A stretch of 64,000 bases of DNA. Source: SM1-73 sp964588305 (GTDB lineage Bacteria; Zixibacteria; MSB-5A5; SM1-73). The stretch covers positions 248,001 to 312,000 of the forward strand of contig CAZPOP010000001.1 of NCBI GenBank assembly GCA_964588305.1, given 5' to 3'. Below are positions 33,404-41,905 of this stretch, in pieces. Each line of letters begins with the position of its first letter. Position 1 is the first letter of the stretch. The notes beneath the pieces were generated by a model, which saw only the letters and a program-made list of their open reading frames with translations, was not told the DNA's origin and made no database searches. The position numbers and the translations under genes are program-made.

Positions 33404-33530
33404 GAAGGCCAAGTTCAGAGTAGAGAGTGGAGAACCAGAAACCCCTTGCGGAGAGAGAGAATGCAGGGGTGGAGCGTCAGTTCCACCCAAAGGTGCCTAG
33501 AAAGCCCAATGAATGGTTCGGGGCAAGTTC

Positions 33531-33569
33531 CCTTCGACCTTGCTCAGAGACAGTGAGCGAAGTCGAAGG
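33531..33569. repeat. CCTTCGAC...GTCGAAGG palindromic dispersed repeat
   Basis: CCTTCGACCTTGCTCA (33531-33546), 7-bp loop, TGAGCGAAGTCGAAGG (33554-33569): 16-bp arms with two mismatches. Located in the 265-bp gap between the dehydrogenase and acetate kinase. Related core at 23959-23976. Confidence 0.75.
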
Positions 33570-33668
33570 ATTGGGCAAATACAAAGATACGACGTCTCAG
33601 TTGCTCTCAGAGAGGCTGTTTCTCCACAACCCAAAGGCTTAAACGTAAAGAGAGATGAGTGACACGCG

Positions 33669-34901
33669 ATGAAAATATTAGTCTTGAATAGTGGTAGTTC
33701 TTCCGTGAAATATCAATTTATAGATATAGACAAATCCTATGTCTTGGCTAAAGGTACGGTCTCACGTATCGGTATGAGTGGAGCGGTCTTGACTCATAAA
33801 CCACATGACCGCCCTGAAATCACTATCTCCAGTGAGATTTTGGATCATATTGCGGCAGTGAAACAGGTTATCGACATCCTTCTTACTTCTGATCACGGAG
33901 TTATCAAAGACAAATTTGAAATTGAGGCAGTGGGACACCGGGTGGTCCACGGTGGAGAGAAATTTCCTGATTCCGTGCTCATTGATCGGGATGTAATGCA
34001 GGTGCTAAGGAAATGCATTGAGCTTGCGCCACTTCATAATCCTCACAATATTCGAGGAATAAATGCCTGCACCCAGATACTTCCGGGGGTCCCACAGGTA
34101 GGGGTGTTTGATACCGCCTTCCATCAGAATATGCCACCTTTCGCCTTCATTTACGGCATACCCTACATTCTCTACCGGAAATACGAAATCAGACGTTACG
34201 GTTTTCACGGCACGTCTCACTTCTACGTCTCCAGGCGAGCGGCTCGAATGATGGGAAGGCCCATCAAAGAGTTGAAGATCATCACCTGTCATCTGGGCAA
34301 CGGAGCCAGCATGGCGGCAGTGAAAGGGGGAATATCTGTGGACACTTCCATGGGGTTTACTCCCTTGGAAGGGCTTCTGATGGGAAGCAGATCAGGTGAT
34401 CTGGATCCAGCCATTATTCTGCACGTAATGGCCAGAGAGGAGTTGAGCCTTCATGAAGCTATCACCCTTCTTAATAAACACAGCGGAATGCATGGCATCT
34501 CCGGGGTTTCCAGTGATATGCGGGACATAATAGCCGAGTCGAAGAAAGGAAATACCGGTGCCCAGTTGGCTCTGGACGTCTATTGCTATCGAGTCCGGAA
34601 ATACATTGGAGCTTATGCCGCAGCCATGGGGGGATTGGATACCTTGGTCTTTACCGCTGGAATCGGAGAAAACTCTCCTTTGGTTCGCAAGAAGTGTTGT
34701 GAAAACCTTGATTTTTTGGGAATCCGAATCGATGACGAAAGAAATGAGAAAGCCCAAAGAGTTGAGGCGGAGATTCAAACCAAAGACTCGAAGGTGAAGG
34801 TATTATGTATTCCCACTAATGAGGAGTTGGTAATAGCTTTGGACACCAAACGGGTTATACAAGAGGCTAAGGAAAGAAAGCAAATGCACAAGGGGCTGTG
34901 A
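33669..34901 (+). CDS. ackA: Acetate kinase
   Basis: 410 residues. Phosphorylates acetate with ATP, or more likely makes ATP from acetyl-phosphate in fermentation. Acetokinase signatures: KILVLNSGSSSVKYQF at the N-terminus, GHRVVHGGEKFPD (~90), RRYGFHGTSHFYVSRRAA (~175), HLGNGASMAAVKGGISVDTSMGFTPLEGLLMGSRSGDLDP and VFTAGIGENSPLVR. All catalytic residues (Asn, Arg, His, Asp, Arg, Glu) are present. The phosphotransacetylase partner is not in the window. Only 1 bp separates its stop from the downstream lipoprotein start, so the two are co-translated. Confidence 0.97.
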   Translation: MKILVLNSGSSSVKYQFIDIDKSYVLAKGTVSRIGMSGAVLTHKPHDRPEITISSEILDHIAAVKQVIDILLTSDHGVIKDKFEIEAVGHRVVHGGEKFPDSVLIDRDVMQVLRKCIELAPLHNPHNIRGINACTQILPGVPQVGVFDTAFHQNMPPFAFIYGIPYILYRKYEIRRYGFHGTSHFYVSRRAARMMGRPIKELKIITCHLGNGASMAAVKGGISVDTSMGFTPLEGLLMGSRSGDLDPAIILHVMAREELSLHEAITLLNKHSGMHGISGVSSDMRDIIAESKKGNTGAQLALDVYCYRVRKYIGAYAAAMGGLDTLVFTAGIGENSPLVRKKCCENLDFLGIRIDDERNEKAQRVEAEIQTKDSKVKVLCIPTNEELVIALDTKRVIQEAKERKQMHKGL

Positions 34902-34902
34902 G

Positions 34903-35238
34903 TTGAACAAATCGTGGTTAGCCATATTCGTATTGCTCTTGCTTTTCGTCGGATGCGAGAGATCTAAGGTTGAAATTCTTCAGGAAAGGTTGGATGCTTT
35001 CAGAGATATCTTGCCTGGACAGGTAAGAGAAGAGTTTGATTTGAAAGACTATGAAAGAGTGGTGGCCGGGCTGGACTCGCTGCTGGAGTATGACCCCGCC
35101 TTCGAAGAGAGATATCAGAAGTTGAAGGATCAGGAAGCAATAAACGTTTTCTCCACTCTAGAAGTCGTGGATTTCTTCAAGGTTTATTTTTTGGACGAGA
35201 TAGAGAACCTCGAAGGCAAAGAACAGAAGAGATGGTGA
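34903..35238 (+). CDS. Small lipoprotein, unknown function
   Basis: 111 residues from a TTG start one base after the acetate kinase stop. The N-terminus MNKSWLAIFVLLLLFVGCER is a lipoprotein signal with lipobox FVGC, so the mature protein starts at Cys18 and is membrane-anchored. The rest is helical and acidic (RLDAFRDILPGQVREEFDLKDYERVVAGLDSLL), possibly a TPR-like helical hairpin. No family recognised. The 130 bp after it are AT-rich low-complexity sequence. Confidence 0.75.
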   Translation: MNKSWLAIFVLLLLFVGCERSKVEILQERLDAFRDILPGQVREEFDLKDYERVVAGLDSLLEYDPAFEERYQKLKDQEAINVFSTLEVVDFFKVYFLDEIENLEGKEQKRW

Positions 35239-35382
35239 AAGGACTCAAAATTAAAAATGTAAAACTGCAATTCAAAATTCAAAACTAGCTCAAAAAACAA
35301 AAGGATTACAAATGGTTTTAAATTTCGAATTGTGATTTTCACTTTTTCTTTTTGAGTTTATGATTTTCTTTTGGAGGATAGA

Positions 35383-36234
35383 TTGAACAAAATCGTTGAA
35401 ATGACGAAGCTGGCGCCCAGCATCAACCTCCTGAGATTGGAGGTTCCGGAGATAACCAGGAAGGCCGAAGCCGGGCAGTTCGTGGTGTTAAGGATCAACG
35501 AGGAAGGGGAGAGGATTCCCATGTCCATCACCGATCTGGACCCGGAGGCAGGGATTTTAACCATCATCTTCCAGGAGGTGGGAAAATCCACGACTCACCT
35601 GGCAACCTTCAAGAAAGGGGAAGCTCTGGCAGATGTGGTCGGACCTTTGGGAATTCCCACCCACATTGAGGATTTTGGCACGGCGTTGTGCATAGGGGGT
35701 GGGATTGGAATCGCTCCGGTTCATTTCATCGCCAAGGCTTTGAAAGAAAAAGGGAACAAAGTCATATCGATCATCGGGGCACGCAGTAAGGACTTATTGA
35801 TCTTAGAAGAGGAGATGAGAAAACTGAGCGATGAGCTTCTGATCTCCACGGATGACGGATCTTATGGTCATCATGGTTTCGTCACCGATCTTCTGACCAA
35901 ACTGCTCACCGACCAGTCGTCCGGGATCAACTTCATTATGGCCATCGGCCCGGTGATAATGATGAGGGCCGTTTGCCAAATAACCCAGCTTCACCAGATC
36001 AAAACCATGGTCAGCCTGAATCCGGTCATGGTAGATGGCACTGGGATGTGCGGTGCGTGTCGGGTAACGGTGGGAGGAAAAACCCAGTTCGCCTGCGTGG
36101 ATGGTCCGGATTTCGACGGACACCAGGTCGATTTCGATGAACTTCTGAAAAGACAAGCTATGTATTTGAAACAGGAGAAAACAGCTATGGAAAGGTTCAG
36201 GCAAAAGATGGGATTGACTTCGGGTTCCAGCTAA
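35383..36234 (+). CDS. nfnA: NfnA-type ferredoxin:NAD(P)H oxidoreductase small subunit (sulfide dehydrogenase SudB-like)
   Basis: 283 residues. The start is the TTG at 35383, because GGAGG at 35373-35377 sits 5 bp before it. FAD-binding beta-barrel: VVLRINEEGERIPMSITD (RxxP-like). NAD-binding: GGGIGIAPVHFIAKAL. The C-terminal [2Fe-2S] site is MCGACRVTVGGKTQFACVDGPDFDGHQVDF. With NfnB it forms the flavin-based electron-bifurcating NADH-dependent reduced ferredoxin:NADP oxidoreductase, which couples ferredoxin and NADH oxidation to NADPH formation. The two genes are adjacent and co-directional (126-bp gap). Confidence 0.92.
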   Translation: MNKIVEMTKLAPSINLLRLEVPEITRKAEAGQFVVLRINEEGERIPMSITDLDPEAGILTIIFQEVGKSTTHLATFKKGEALADVVGPLGIPTHIEDFGTALCIGGGIGIAPVHFIAKALKEKGNKVISIIGARSKDLLILEEEMRKLSDELLISTDDGSYGHHGFVTDLLTKLLTDQSSGINFIMAIGPVIMMRAVCQITQLHQIKTMVSLNPVMVDGTGMCGACRVTVGGKTQFACVDGPDFDGHQVDFDELLKRQAMYLKQEKTAMERFRQKMGLTSGSS

Positions 36235-36360
36235 AGCCCTCGAAGAAATGGGTGGCGTAGACAAGCCTTCACGGCTTCTCGGCAATTGATTGACCCCAAA
36301 GCACAAAACCCTGGCGAAATATCTTTAGAATATACTTGAGCTGAAAAACGGAGGAAATCG

Positions 36361-37764
36361 GTGACAAATGCAGAGAGACTAAAAATACCCAGACAGAAGA
36401 TGCCGGTGCAGAGTCCTGAAGAACGCGTCAAAAATTTTAAGGAGGTTCCTTTTGGCTATACCGCGGAGATGGCCGTGACCGAGGCCAAGAGGTGTCTCCA
36501 GTGCAAGAAGGCTCTCTGCGTGGGCGGCTGTCCGGTGGAGATAGACATTCCGGCATTTGTCCGATTGATCGCCGAAGGAGATTTCATCGGTGCCGCCAAA
36601 GAGCTAAAGAGGAACAACAGCCTTCCTGCCGTCTGCGGAAGGGTCTGCCCTCAGGAAGATCAGTGTGAGAAGGTTTGCGTGCTGTCCAAAAAATACAAGC
36701 CGGTGGCCATAGGAAATCTGGAGAGATTCGCCGCAGACTTTGAAAGAGAACAAGGAAAAGTTGAGATCCCGGAGACCGCGCCTCCCACCGGGAAAAAAGT
36801 GGCCATCGTGGGATCCGGTCCCGCCGGCTTGACACTTGCTGGTGATTTAATCAAACGGGGTCATAAAGTGACCATATTCGAGGCATTGCACAAAACGGGC
36901 GGGGTCTTAGTTTACGGCATTCCTGAATTCAGATTGCCCAAGACGATAGTCCAATCGGAGGTGGACTATTTGATGAAATTAGGGGTGGAGATTAAAACCA
37001 GCTGCGTGATCGGCAAACTGCATACCATAGATGAACTGTTTGGACAAGGCTACCATGCGGTCTTCATAGGAACCGGAGCTGGGCTTCCCAATTTTATGCG
37101 CATTCCCGGAGAGAATCTAAACGGCATTTATTCTGCCAACGAATATCTGACCCGATCCAATCTTATGAAGGCTTATGACTTTCCTGAATATGACACCCCC
37201 ATCTTCTCCGGCAAGAAAGTGGTCGTCTTAGGCGGAGGAAACACGGCCATGGATTCGGTGCGGACCAGCCTAAGGTTGGGAGCGGAGAACGCCTATATAG
37301 TGTATAGAAGATCCAAAAAGGAGATGCCGGCACGAATAGACGAGATCCACCATGCCGAAGAGGAGGGGGTTCAGTTCCACTTCCTGACCGCCCCCATCAA
37401 ATATGTGGGTAACGAGGATGGGTGGGTGACCACCATGGGATGCATAAAAATGGAGTTGGGCGAACCGGATGCTTCCGGGAGAAGGCGTCCCGTTCCGATC
37501 GATGGCTCCAACTTCACCATGGAGGTCGATACCGTGGTGGTGGCTATAGGCAATAGCTCCAATCCCCTGGTTCCGCAAACCACCTCAGGTTTGGAGGTGA
37601 ACAAATGGGGCAATATCATCGCCGATCCTGAAACCGGCCAGACCTCCCGAAAAGGAGTCTGGGCTGGCGGGGACATAGTCACAGGTGGCGCCACGGTGAT
37701 ATTAGCCGCAGGCGCAGGCAAGAAAGCCGCACGAGATATCGACAGATACCTGAAGTCTCTATGA
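36361..37764 (+). CDS. nfnB: NfnB-type glutamate synthase-like large subunit (NADP-reducing, bifurcating)
   Basis: 467 residues from a GTG with GGAGG upstream. The N-terminal Fer4_20 domain binds two [4Fe-4S] clusters (CLQCKKALCVGGCPVEIDIP, CGRVCPQEDQCEKVC). Two Rossmann folds follow: GSGPAGLTLAGDLIKRGHKVTIFEA (FAD, ~155) and VVLGGGNTAMDSVRTSLRLGA (NADPH, ~290). It ends with GVWAGGDIVTGGATVILAAGAGKKAARDID. Same family as GltD, but paired with NfnA and lacking GltB, so the bifurcating NfnAB assignment is favoured. It balances NADH, ferredoxin and NADPH pools in anaerobic metabolism. Confidence 0.92.
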   Translation: MTNAERLKIPRQKMPVQSPEERVKNFKEVPFGYTAEMAVTEAKRCLQCKKALCVGGCPVEIDIPAFVRLIAEGDFIGAAKELKRNNSLPAVCGRVCPQEDQCEKVCVLSKKYKPVAIGNLERFAADFEREQGKVEIPETAPPTGKKVAIVGSGPAGLTLAGDLIKRGHKVTIFEALHKTGGVLVYGIPEFRLPKTIVQSEVDYLMKLGVEIKTSCVIGKLHTIDELFGQGYHAVFIGTGAGLPNFMRIPGENLNGIYSANEYLTRSNLMKAYDFPEYDTPIFSGKKVVVLGGGNTAMDSVRTSLRLGAENAYIVYRRSKKEMPARIDEIHHAEEEGVQFHFLTAPIKYVGNEDGWVTTMGCIKMELGEPDASGRRRPVPIDGSNFTMEVDTVVVAIGNSSNPLVPQTTSGLEVNKWGNIIADPETGQTSRKGVWAGGDIVTGGATVILAAGAGKKAARDIDRYLKSL

Positions 37765-37814
37765 GGGTTCCACAAGTGCGGCGGGAATTTCGCTTTGCTG
37801 TTGAGATTCAACTT

Positions 37815-37850
37815 AAGCCCTGCCTCTGGCGGGGCTTGGTTTTTCTCTTT
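37815..37850 (+). terminator. Intrinsic terminator after nfnB
   Basis: AAGCCCTGCC, TCT loop, GGCGGGGCTT (with one G-T pair), followed by a T-rich tract (GGTTTTTCTCTTTT). It closes the fermentation/redox run before the moxR cluster. Confidence 0.7.
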
Positions 37851-37947
37851 TACCTAGGCGAGGCTTCTTAAGGAGAAACTGAAAAGTCAAGAAAGCATCT
37901 CTGGTCAGGATAAGCACAGTGTTTTCGCCGAAATTTTCGATTTTTCT

Positions 37948-37980
37948 TTGAATTTTCCGGGCGATTTTCGTGTATATAAT
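37948..37980 (+). promoter_or_regulatory. Candidate promoter of the moxR cluster
   Basis: TTGAAT at 37948-37953 and an extended TGTATATAAT at 37971-37980. Spacing depends on which -10 is used (17 bp to TGTATA). It lies 73 bp upstream of the moxR ATG, so it probably drives the cluster. Confidence 0.45.
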
Positions 37981-38052
37981 ATAAATGACGGCAGCGGCAA
38001 ACGATACATCCTAGAGATGGGATCTACTTGGTGACAATTCTTGGAGGACTAA

Positions 38053-39048
38053 ATGGCAGAAAAAGAAGATCTTTTGGCGGTTGAGAAATTAAACGAAGCC
38101 AGAAATAAGATAAAGAAAGAGATAAAGAAAGTGATCATTGGCCAGGAACAGGTGATCGATGAGCTTCTGATTGCTCTTCTGTCCAACGGTCACGGTCTTT
38201 TGATCGGCGTGCCCGGTCTGGCAAAGACCTTGATGATTTCCACCATCGCCAGGATACTGGATTTGAAATTCCAGCGGATTCAGTTTACTCCTGATCTGAT
38301 GCCCTCAGACATCACTGGCACGGAGATAATTGAGGGGAACGTCTCCACCGGGGAAAGGACCTTCAAATTTGTAAAAGGACCGGTCTTCGCTAACATCGTT
38401 TTGGCAGACGAGATAAACCGTACCCCTCCCAAGACCCAATCCGCTCTCTTGCAGGCCATGCAGGAACACGAGGTTACAACCGGGGGAGAAACTTATAAAC
38501 TGGCAGAGCCTTTCTTTGTCTTAGCCACCCAGAATCCGATTGAGCTGGAGGGAACCTATCCCCTTCCCGAGGCACAGCTGGACAGGTTTATGTTCAATAT
38601 CTATGTGGACTATCCTTCAGAAGACGAGGAAAACCTGATTGTCAAATCCACCACCAGTGCCTATATCTGGGATTTGGAAAAGGTTATGGGAGGAGAGGAG
38701 ATAATAAGCCTGCAGCAGTTGGCCCGCAGGGTACCGGCATCGGATCACGTGATCAACTATGCGGTCCGGCTTGCTCGAAGCACCAGACCGAATGAGAACA
38801 ATTCGTTTCCCTATATAAAGAACTGGGTCAACTGGGGCGCCGGACCGAGGGCGTCTCAGTATATGATCCTGGGTGCAAAGACCAGGGCGATTCTGGACGG
38901 CAGGTATACCCCGTCGTGTGAAGACGTGAAATCAGTGATAAAACCGGTGCTCCGGCACAGAATCGTTACCTCCTTCAATGCTGAAGCGGATGGCGTGGGA
39001 ACCCTGGACATCATCGAAAAGCTGCTGCAGGATGTGAAGGAGGAGTAG
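38053..39048 (+). CDS. MoxR-family AAA+ ATPase
   Basis: 331 residues. Walker A GVPGLAKT (~55-62), Walker B VLADEINRTPPKTQSALLQAMQEHEV, sensor 1 LATQNPIELEGTYPLPEAQLDRF and the C-terminal lid (HRI(V)TSFNAEADG) are all present. MoxR ATPases act as chaperones that insert cofactors or assemble complexes with vWA-domain partners. The gene heads a cluster with a TPR lipoprotein, DUF58, a TPR/peptidase-MA protein and BatA, the standard MoxR-Bat set linked to stress tolerance. Ribosome binding site GGAGG. Confidence 0.95.
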   Translation: MAEKEDLLAVEKLNEARNKIKKEIKKVIIGQEQVIDELLIALLSNGHGLLIGVPGLAKTLMISTIARILDLKFQRIQFTPDLMPSDITGTEIIEGNVSTGERTFKFVKGPVFANIVLADEINRTPPKTQSALLQAMQEHEVTTGGETYKLAEPFFVLATQNPIELEGTYPLPEAQLDRFMFNIYVDYPSEDEENLIVKSTTSAYIWDLEKVMGGEEIISLQQLARRVPASDHVINYAVRLARSTRPNENNSFPYIKNWVNWGAGPRASQYMILGAKTRAILDGRYTPSCEDVKSVIKPVLRHRIVTSFNAEADGVGTLDIIEKLLQDVKEE

Positions 39049-39212
39049 GTTTCGAAATTCGGTTGACGGTTACGAGACTCGTATCGAAGCTCGAATCTAG
39101 GGCGGTCGAAGCCGGGGAATTCCCAACAGGTGAAGCGGATGAGAAATTTCAAGCGTCGAGCTTCGCCGACGACAAACGTTATGGCCTGTTTCCAAAATGA
39201 GAAGAGGTTTCC

Positions 39213-39638
39213 ATGAAGTGGGGACACGTTTTTGAAAACTTTTTGATTTTCTTTCTGATTCTTGGATTCTTAAGCTGCGCCAACAAGGAAGAGCAGGCAG
39301 AGAAGCACTTCAGACAAGGTTTTTCGCATCAGGATCAAGGCAACCTGGACCAAGCCATCGAGGAATACAGAAAAGCGGTCGATCTTAATCCCAATCACCT
39401 GAAAGCTCACACGAATCTGGGCGCGGCGTACATGCGACAGGAGAAATATGACCAGGCCATTGAGGAGTTCAGCATGGTGGTCAAGCTCAATTACTATCAT
39501 GCCAATGCTCACTACAATCTGGGATATATCTACGTTTTGAAGGGTGAAAAGGAAAAGGCTCAGGAGGAGTTGAAGGTTCTGAAGATGATAGGCTCCGGGT
39601 TGGCAGAGAGGTTGGAAGAAAGAATGGGCAAGGAGTGA
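39213..39638 (+). CDS. TPR-repeat lipoprotein
   Basis: 141 residues. An N-terminal hydrophobic signal with FLSC near residue 22 marks a probable lipoprotein. Two or three TPRs follow: HFRQGFSHQDQGNLDQAIEEYRKAVDLNPN, AHTNLGAAYMRQEKYDQAIEEFSMVVKLNYY and AHYNLGYIYVLKGEKEKAQEEL. TPR proteins in moxR clusters (BatE-like) hold partner proteins at the membrane. Ribosome binding site GAGG 5 bp before the ATG. Confidence 0.85.
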   Translation: MKWGHVFENFLIFFLILGFLSCANKEEQAEKHFRQGFSHQDQGNLDQAIEEYRKAVDLNPNHLKAHTNLGAAYMRQEKYDQAIEEFSMVVKLNYYHANAHYNLGYIYVLKGEKEKAQEELKVLKMIGSGLAERLEERMGKE

Positions 39639-39752
39639 ATGAGTTCAAAGGTTAGAAGGTTAAAAGGTTGAAAAGTTGGGCTTGTCTGGTCAGCCGAAAG
39701 GTCTACGAAGCGAGATGGTAAAGAGTAAAAAAATCAAGAAAGTGGTAAGATA

Positions 39753-40652
39753 ATGCCTGAAGATTATCGCAGGTTTTTACGTCCGGACGTGGTCTCCAAG
39801 CTCTCCGGGATGGAGATTAAGGCAAGAATGGTGGTGGAGGGGTTCATTGCCGGCCTGCATAAGAGCCCCTATCATGGGTTTTCGGTGGAGTTTGCCGAGC
39901 ACAGGCAATACATGCCCGGAGATCCATTGAAAAACGTGGATTGGAAGGTCTACGCCAAGACCGACAGGTTCTTCATAAAGGAATTCGAAGAGGAGACAAA
40001 TCTCAAAGCTTATATACTGCTGGATACCTCCGGTTCCATGGGATACAGCTCCAACGGAATAAACAAGCTTGAATACAGCTCCTATCTCTCTGCCGCTCTT
40101 TCCTATCTGATGCTGAAACAGAGGGATGCGGTGGGATTGGTTGTATTTGATCAGAGCATACGAAGATACATCCCCCCTAAATCCGCGTTAAAAAGTCATC
40201 TTCATGTGCTTTTGGAGGAGTTGGACAAGATAGAACCGTCTTCGACCACCAACATAAATACCGCCTTGCACCGGATGGCAGAGAGGATAAAAAGAAGAGG
40301 ACTGATCATTTTGATCTCCGATCTCTTTGATGACCCAAACAAGGTGATCAACGGGCTGAAGCATTTTCGCCACAAGAAACACGAGGTGATCGTTTTTCAC
40401 GTGTTGGATCCAAAGGAGAGGACTTTTTCCTTTCCGGAGTTGGCCATATTCAAGGATCTGGAGACCGACGAAGAGTTGATGACCTCTCCCTGGCAGATAA
40501 GAAAAGAATATACCGAAAGGCTCAAGGCCCTGGTGAGCAAGTATACCCTGGAGTGCAGAGAAAGCATGATAGATTACGTCCTTCTGGATACCTCCATTCC
40601 TTTCGATTATGCGCTTTATTCATATTTGAGCAAAAGACAAAGGCTGTGGTAG
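39753..40652 (+). CDS. DUF58 protein with vWA-like MIDAS
   Basis: 299 residues. The DUF58 N-terminus is GFSVEFAEHRQYMPGDPLKNVDWKVYAKTDRFFIKEFEEETN. A degenerate vWA domain follows with the MIDAS LLDTSGSMGYSS (~90) and later DLFDD. DUF58 proteins are the direct clients of MoxR in such clusters. No signal peptide; cytosolic. The downstream genes are separated by a repeat element and nfo, which are not usually part of this operon. An array of AGGTTxAAA repeats (39647-39680) lies between it and the TPR gene. Confidence 0.93.
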   Translation: MPEDYRRFLRPDVVSKLSGMEIKARMVVEGFIAGLHKSPYHGFSVEFAEHRQYMPGDPLKNVDWKVYAKTDRFFIKEFEEETNLKAYILLDTSGSMGYSSNGINKLEYSSYLSAALSYLMLKQRDAVGLVVFDQSIRRYIPPKSALKSHLHVLLEELDKIEPSSTTNINTALHRMAERIKRRGLIILISDLFDDPNKVINGLKHFRHKKHEVIVFHVLDPKERTFSFPELAIFKDLETDEELMTSPWQIRKEYTERLKALVSKYTLECRESMIDYVLLDTSIPFDYALYSYLSKRQRLW

Positions 40653-40667
40653 GTCAACGGCACTATT

Positions 40668-40745
40668 GGAGTGTCAAGCTTCAGCTTGACCTTTTAGTCC
40701 TTGAAAAACGAGCAGGCTCTTGGTCCCGCCAAAGCGGGACACTCC
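40668..40745. repeat. 78-bp palindromic intergenic repeat, copy 2
   Basis: GGAGTGT...ACACTCC ends. The left hairpin is GTCAAGCTTCAGCTTGAC. The right hairpin is GTCCCGCCAAAGCGGGAC, a different sequence of the same length and shape. Same length (78 bp) as copy 1. It starts 16 bp after the DUF58 stop. Confidence 0.85.
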
Positions 40746-40821
40746 AGATCCGACTCTCCAAAGGTGTTTTCAAAGATTTCTGCTTAAGTTGCTGGTAGGC
40801 TCGATAAGCAGGAAAGACAAC

Positions 40822-41679
40822 ATGGAAAAAAAGTTATTAATCGGTGCACATATGTCCATCTCGGGAGGAGTCTTCAACGCAATCCTGGCAGGTGAGGAGC
40901 TGGGATGCACCACCATTCAGATTTTCACCAAAAACAGCAATCAGTGGAAAGCCAAAGAACTTACCCCGGCTGACGTGGACAAGTTCTCCCGACATCAAGA
41001 AAGAACCAAGATATCTCCGATCGTGGGGCATAATGGGTATTTGATAAATTTGGCCTCACCCAAGGATGACGCATATGCTTTGTCCCAGCAAGCCATGCTG
41101 GTTGAGCTCCAACGAGCCGAGATGCTGGGTTTGCCTTATTTGGTGATGCATCCGGGCTCACATTTGGCCACGGGAGAAAAACAGGGTCTAAAAAGGATCT
41201 CCGGGGCAATAGACTGGCTTCATCAGAAGACCAAGGGATATAAGGTCAAAATGTGTCTGGAGACTACCGCCGGCCAAGGAAGCAACCTGGGATATAAATT
41301 CGAGCAGCTGGCGGAGATCATCGAGATGGTGAAAGAAGATCAACGATTAGGAGTCTGTTACGATACCTGCCACACCTTTGCCGCAGGATACGATATCAGG
41401 ACAAAAAAAGCTTATCAGAAAACATTCAAGGAATTTGACCAGGCGATCGGGCATTCCAGGCTCAAAGCGATTCACTTAAATGACGCAGTCAAGGATTTGG
41501 GCTCTCGTGTGGACCGGCATACCCATATCGGCGAGGGGAAGATCGGGCTGGAGGGATTCAAGCTTTTGATGAATGATGAGAGATGGCAGATGATACCTAA
41601 AATCCTGGAGACGCCTAAGGAAGGTGGAACCGCAAAGGATATAGAGAATCTGAGCGTGTTGAGAAGTCTGGTCAAATAG
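40822..41679 (+). CDS. nfo: Endonuclease IV (AP endonuclease)
   Basis: 285 residues from the ATG at 40822 (AGGAAAG upstream). A TIM-barrel AP endonuclease that cuts 5' of abasic sites using three metal ions. Ligand motifs are all present: LIGAHMSISGG, YLVMHPGSHLATGE, CLETTAGQG, GVCYDTCHTFAAGYD, IHLNDAVKDLGSRVDRHTHIGEGKIG and ILETPKEGG. The gene sits inside the moxR/bat cluster, flanked by repeat copies in opposite orientation at 40668-40745 and 41734-41814. The gene may therefore have been brought in or moved as a repeat-bounded unit. Confidence 0.96.
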   Translation: MEKKLLIGAHMSISGGVFNAILAGEELGCTTIQIFTKNSNQWKAKELTPADVDKFSRHQERTKISPIVGHNGYLINLASPKDDAYALSQQAMLVELQRAEMLGLPYLVMHPGSHLATGEKQGLKRISGAIDWLHQKTKGYKVKMCLETTAGQGSNLGYKFEQLAEIIEMVKEDQRLGVCYDTCHTFAAGYDIRTKKAYQKTFKEFDQAIGHSRLKAIHLNDAVKDLGSRVDRHTHIGEGKIGLEGFKLLMNDERWQMIPKILETPKEGGTAKDIENLSVLRSLVK

Positions 41680-41733
41680 ATCGGTCACGGATTAAGCGGA
41701 TGTGTCCAGAAGTGAAGTCAAACAAGATAAACC

Positions 41734-41814
41734 GGAGTGTTCACCTTTAGGTGAACCTTGCTAAAGATGGTTATCTTTCAATAAATCTAAGGTCAAGCTG
41801 AAGCTTGACACTCC
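41734..41814. repeat. 81-bp palindromic intergenic repeat, copy 3 (reverse orientation)
   Basis: Ends GGAGTGT and ACACTCC. Read on the minus strand it has the conserved left hairpin GTCAAGCTTCAGCTTGAC and a right hairpin GTTCACCTAAAGGTGAAC. It lies in the gap between nfo and the peptidase-MA/TPR gene, inverted relative to copy 2. Confidence 0.85.
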
Positions 41815-41905
41815 AGCGAGATACTCCTTGACTCTTCTGGGGATCCCGGAATAGATGAGTGACCGGGATAGATTCGTGTGAGCGCATGCCCATGGGAGGA
41901 AGATC

